Under the pieces are notes generated by a model. That model made no database searches. It saw only the letters and a program-made list of their open reading frames with translations, and was not told the DNA's origin. From the NCBI GenBank assembly GCA_023405565.1, contig JAEXXW010000648.1, positions 1 to 6,609 on the forward strand: a stretch of DNA of 6,609 nt, written 5' to 3'. Shown one piece after another: positions 6,269 through 6,609 of the stretch; within the stretch, counting starts at the first letter, position 1, and every line of letters begins with the position of its first letter. Both the position numbers and the translations under genes were made by a program. This DNA is from Pseudomonadota bacterium (GTDB lineage Bacteria > Pseudomonadota > Alphaproteobacteria > Rhizobiales > Xanthobacteraceae).

Positions 6269-6291
6269 CTTATTTGCGCAGCTCTTTTGAT
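6263..6291 (+). promoter_or_regulatory. Predicted promoter of the DUF35 operon
   Basis: TTGACC (6263-6268, 5 of 6 to consensus), a 17-base spacer, and TTTGAT (6286-6291, 4 of 6). The predicted start near 6298 leaves a leader of about 32 bases to the ATG, the same as predicted for the CoA-transferase operon. Confidence 0.6.
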
Positions 6292-6314
6292 GCCGCCGCG
6301 CACTGATCGCGCGC

Positions 6315-6320
6315 AAGGAG
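6315..6320 (+). promoter_or_regulatory. Strong ribosome binding site of the DUF35 gene
   Basis: AAGGAG lies 9 bases before the ATG at 6330. It is the best Shine-Dalgarno in the window and decides the start of the gene that is cut by the window edge. Confidence 0.75.
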
Positions 6321-6329
6321 AGGAAGCGC

Positions 6330-6609
6330 ATGGCCGATAACGGCAACAACAGCCCGCCGGACGACGGTACTTTTTTCCATCCCGATCTCTTGGAAGTCTC
6401 TACCGATGGTTCGCCGGCCTATCTCAAGGGCTATCGTTGCCGCGCCTGCGGCCAGCTCGATTTTCCCAAGCTCAGTCCGTGTCCGGCCTGCTGGGGCGAC
6501 GACTTCGAAGTCGTGCCGTTGAGCCGCAAAGGCACGCTTTACAGCGTCACCGATATCTTCGTCGGGCAGGCGGGGATGAAGCCGCCTTATACGTTCGGCT
6601 ACATCGATC
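6330..6609 (+). CDS. DUF35 zinc-ribbon/OB-fold protein, N-terminal part (3' end outside window)
   Basis: The frame runs from ATG 6330 to the window end, giving 93 residues and no stop; family members are usually 130-150. After an acidic, Pro-rich start comes a rubredoxin-like zinc ribbon, YRCRACGQ...SPCPACW, with Cys37, Cys40, Cys51 and Cys54 (CX2C-X10-CX2C). The OB-fold then begins near SRKGTLYSVTDIF (65-77) and continues into PPYTFGYID. Proteins of this family (ChsH2, BbsA and relatives) form complexes with thiolases or MaoC-like hydratases and act on CoA thioesters; the OB-fold usually contacts the acyl-CoA. A thiolase-family gene directly downstream is therefore expected but is outside the window. 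Its own promoter and the shared operator tie it to the CoA-transferase operon. Confidence 0.88.
   Translation, partial: MADNGNNSPPDDGTFFHPDLLEVSTDGSPAYLKGYRCRACGQLDFPKLSPCPACWGDDFEVVPLSRKGTLYSVTDIFVGQAGMKPPYTFGYID

Noticed and set aside
1..6609. CRISPR array, tRNA, rRNA, IS element, toxin-antitoxin or phage genes
   Set aside because: No spaced direct repeats, no cloverleaf-like sequence, no transposase motif and no phage-type gene were seen.

Overview
The window looks like part of a catabolic gene cluster from a high-GC alphaproteobacterium, most likely of the Bradyrhizobium/Rhodopseudomonas/Afipia group. The evidence is codon use rich in G and C, GcvA-type LysR and CaiB/BaiF families typical of these genomes, and at 2892-2999 a palindromic intergenic repeat that I recognise as a dispersed Rhizobiales-type element. 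The genus is an inference.

Layout. (1) 1-1204, plus strand: the C-terminal part of a FAD-dependent aromatic-type monooxygenase, followed 13 bases later by an enoyl-CoA hydratase/isomerase-family gene. (2) 1205-1490: a convergent gap holding one weak 53-codon ORF. (3) 1491-5148, minus strand, transcribed right to left: a CaiB/BaiF CoA-transferase homologue lacking the catalytic Asp, a second CaiB/BaiF CoA-transferase that keeps it, the repeat with a terminator-like hairpin, and an MmgE/PrpD-family gene. (4) 5149-5265: a divergent promoter region. (5) 5266-6171, plus strand: a LysR-type regulator. (6) 6172-6329: an intergenic region with a perfect 10-bp inverted repeat and a good promoter. (7) 6330 to the end: the start of a DUF35 zinc-ribbon/OB-fold gene, cut by the window edge.

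How the genes may work together. The strongest new signal is regulatory. Nearly the same promoter/operator block of about 26 bp occurs on both sides of the lysR gene, once facing the CoA-transferase genes and once facing the DUF35 gene. In both copies the conserved half-site overlaps a -35 hexamer, a 17-bp spacer separates it from a -10 hexamer, and about 38 bases separate the -10 from the start codon. This implies that the LysR protein controls both transcription units as one regulon. The gene set (paired class III CoA-transferases, a DUF35 protein of the type that partners thiolases, an MmgE/PrpD enzyme and possibly the ECH-family enzyme) points to activation of an organic acid as a CoA thioester followed by beta-oxidation-like steps. 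The pairing resembles the BbsEF + BbsA arrangement of benzylsuccinate degradation, but the substrate cannot be read from the sequence.
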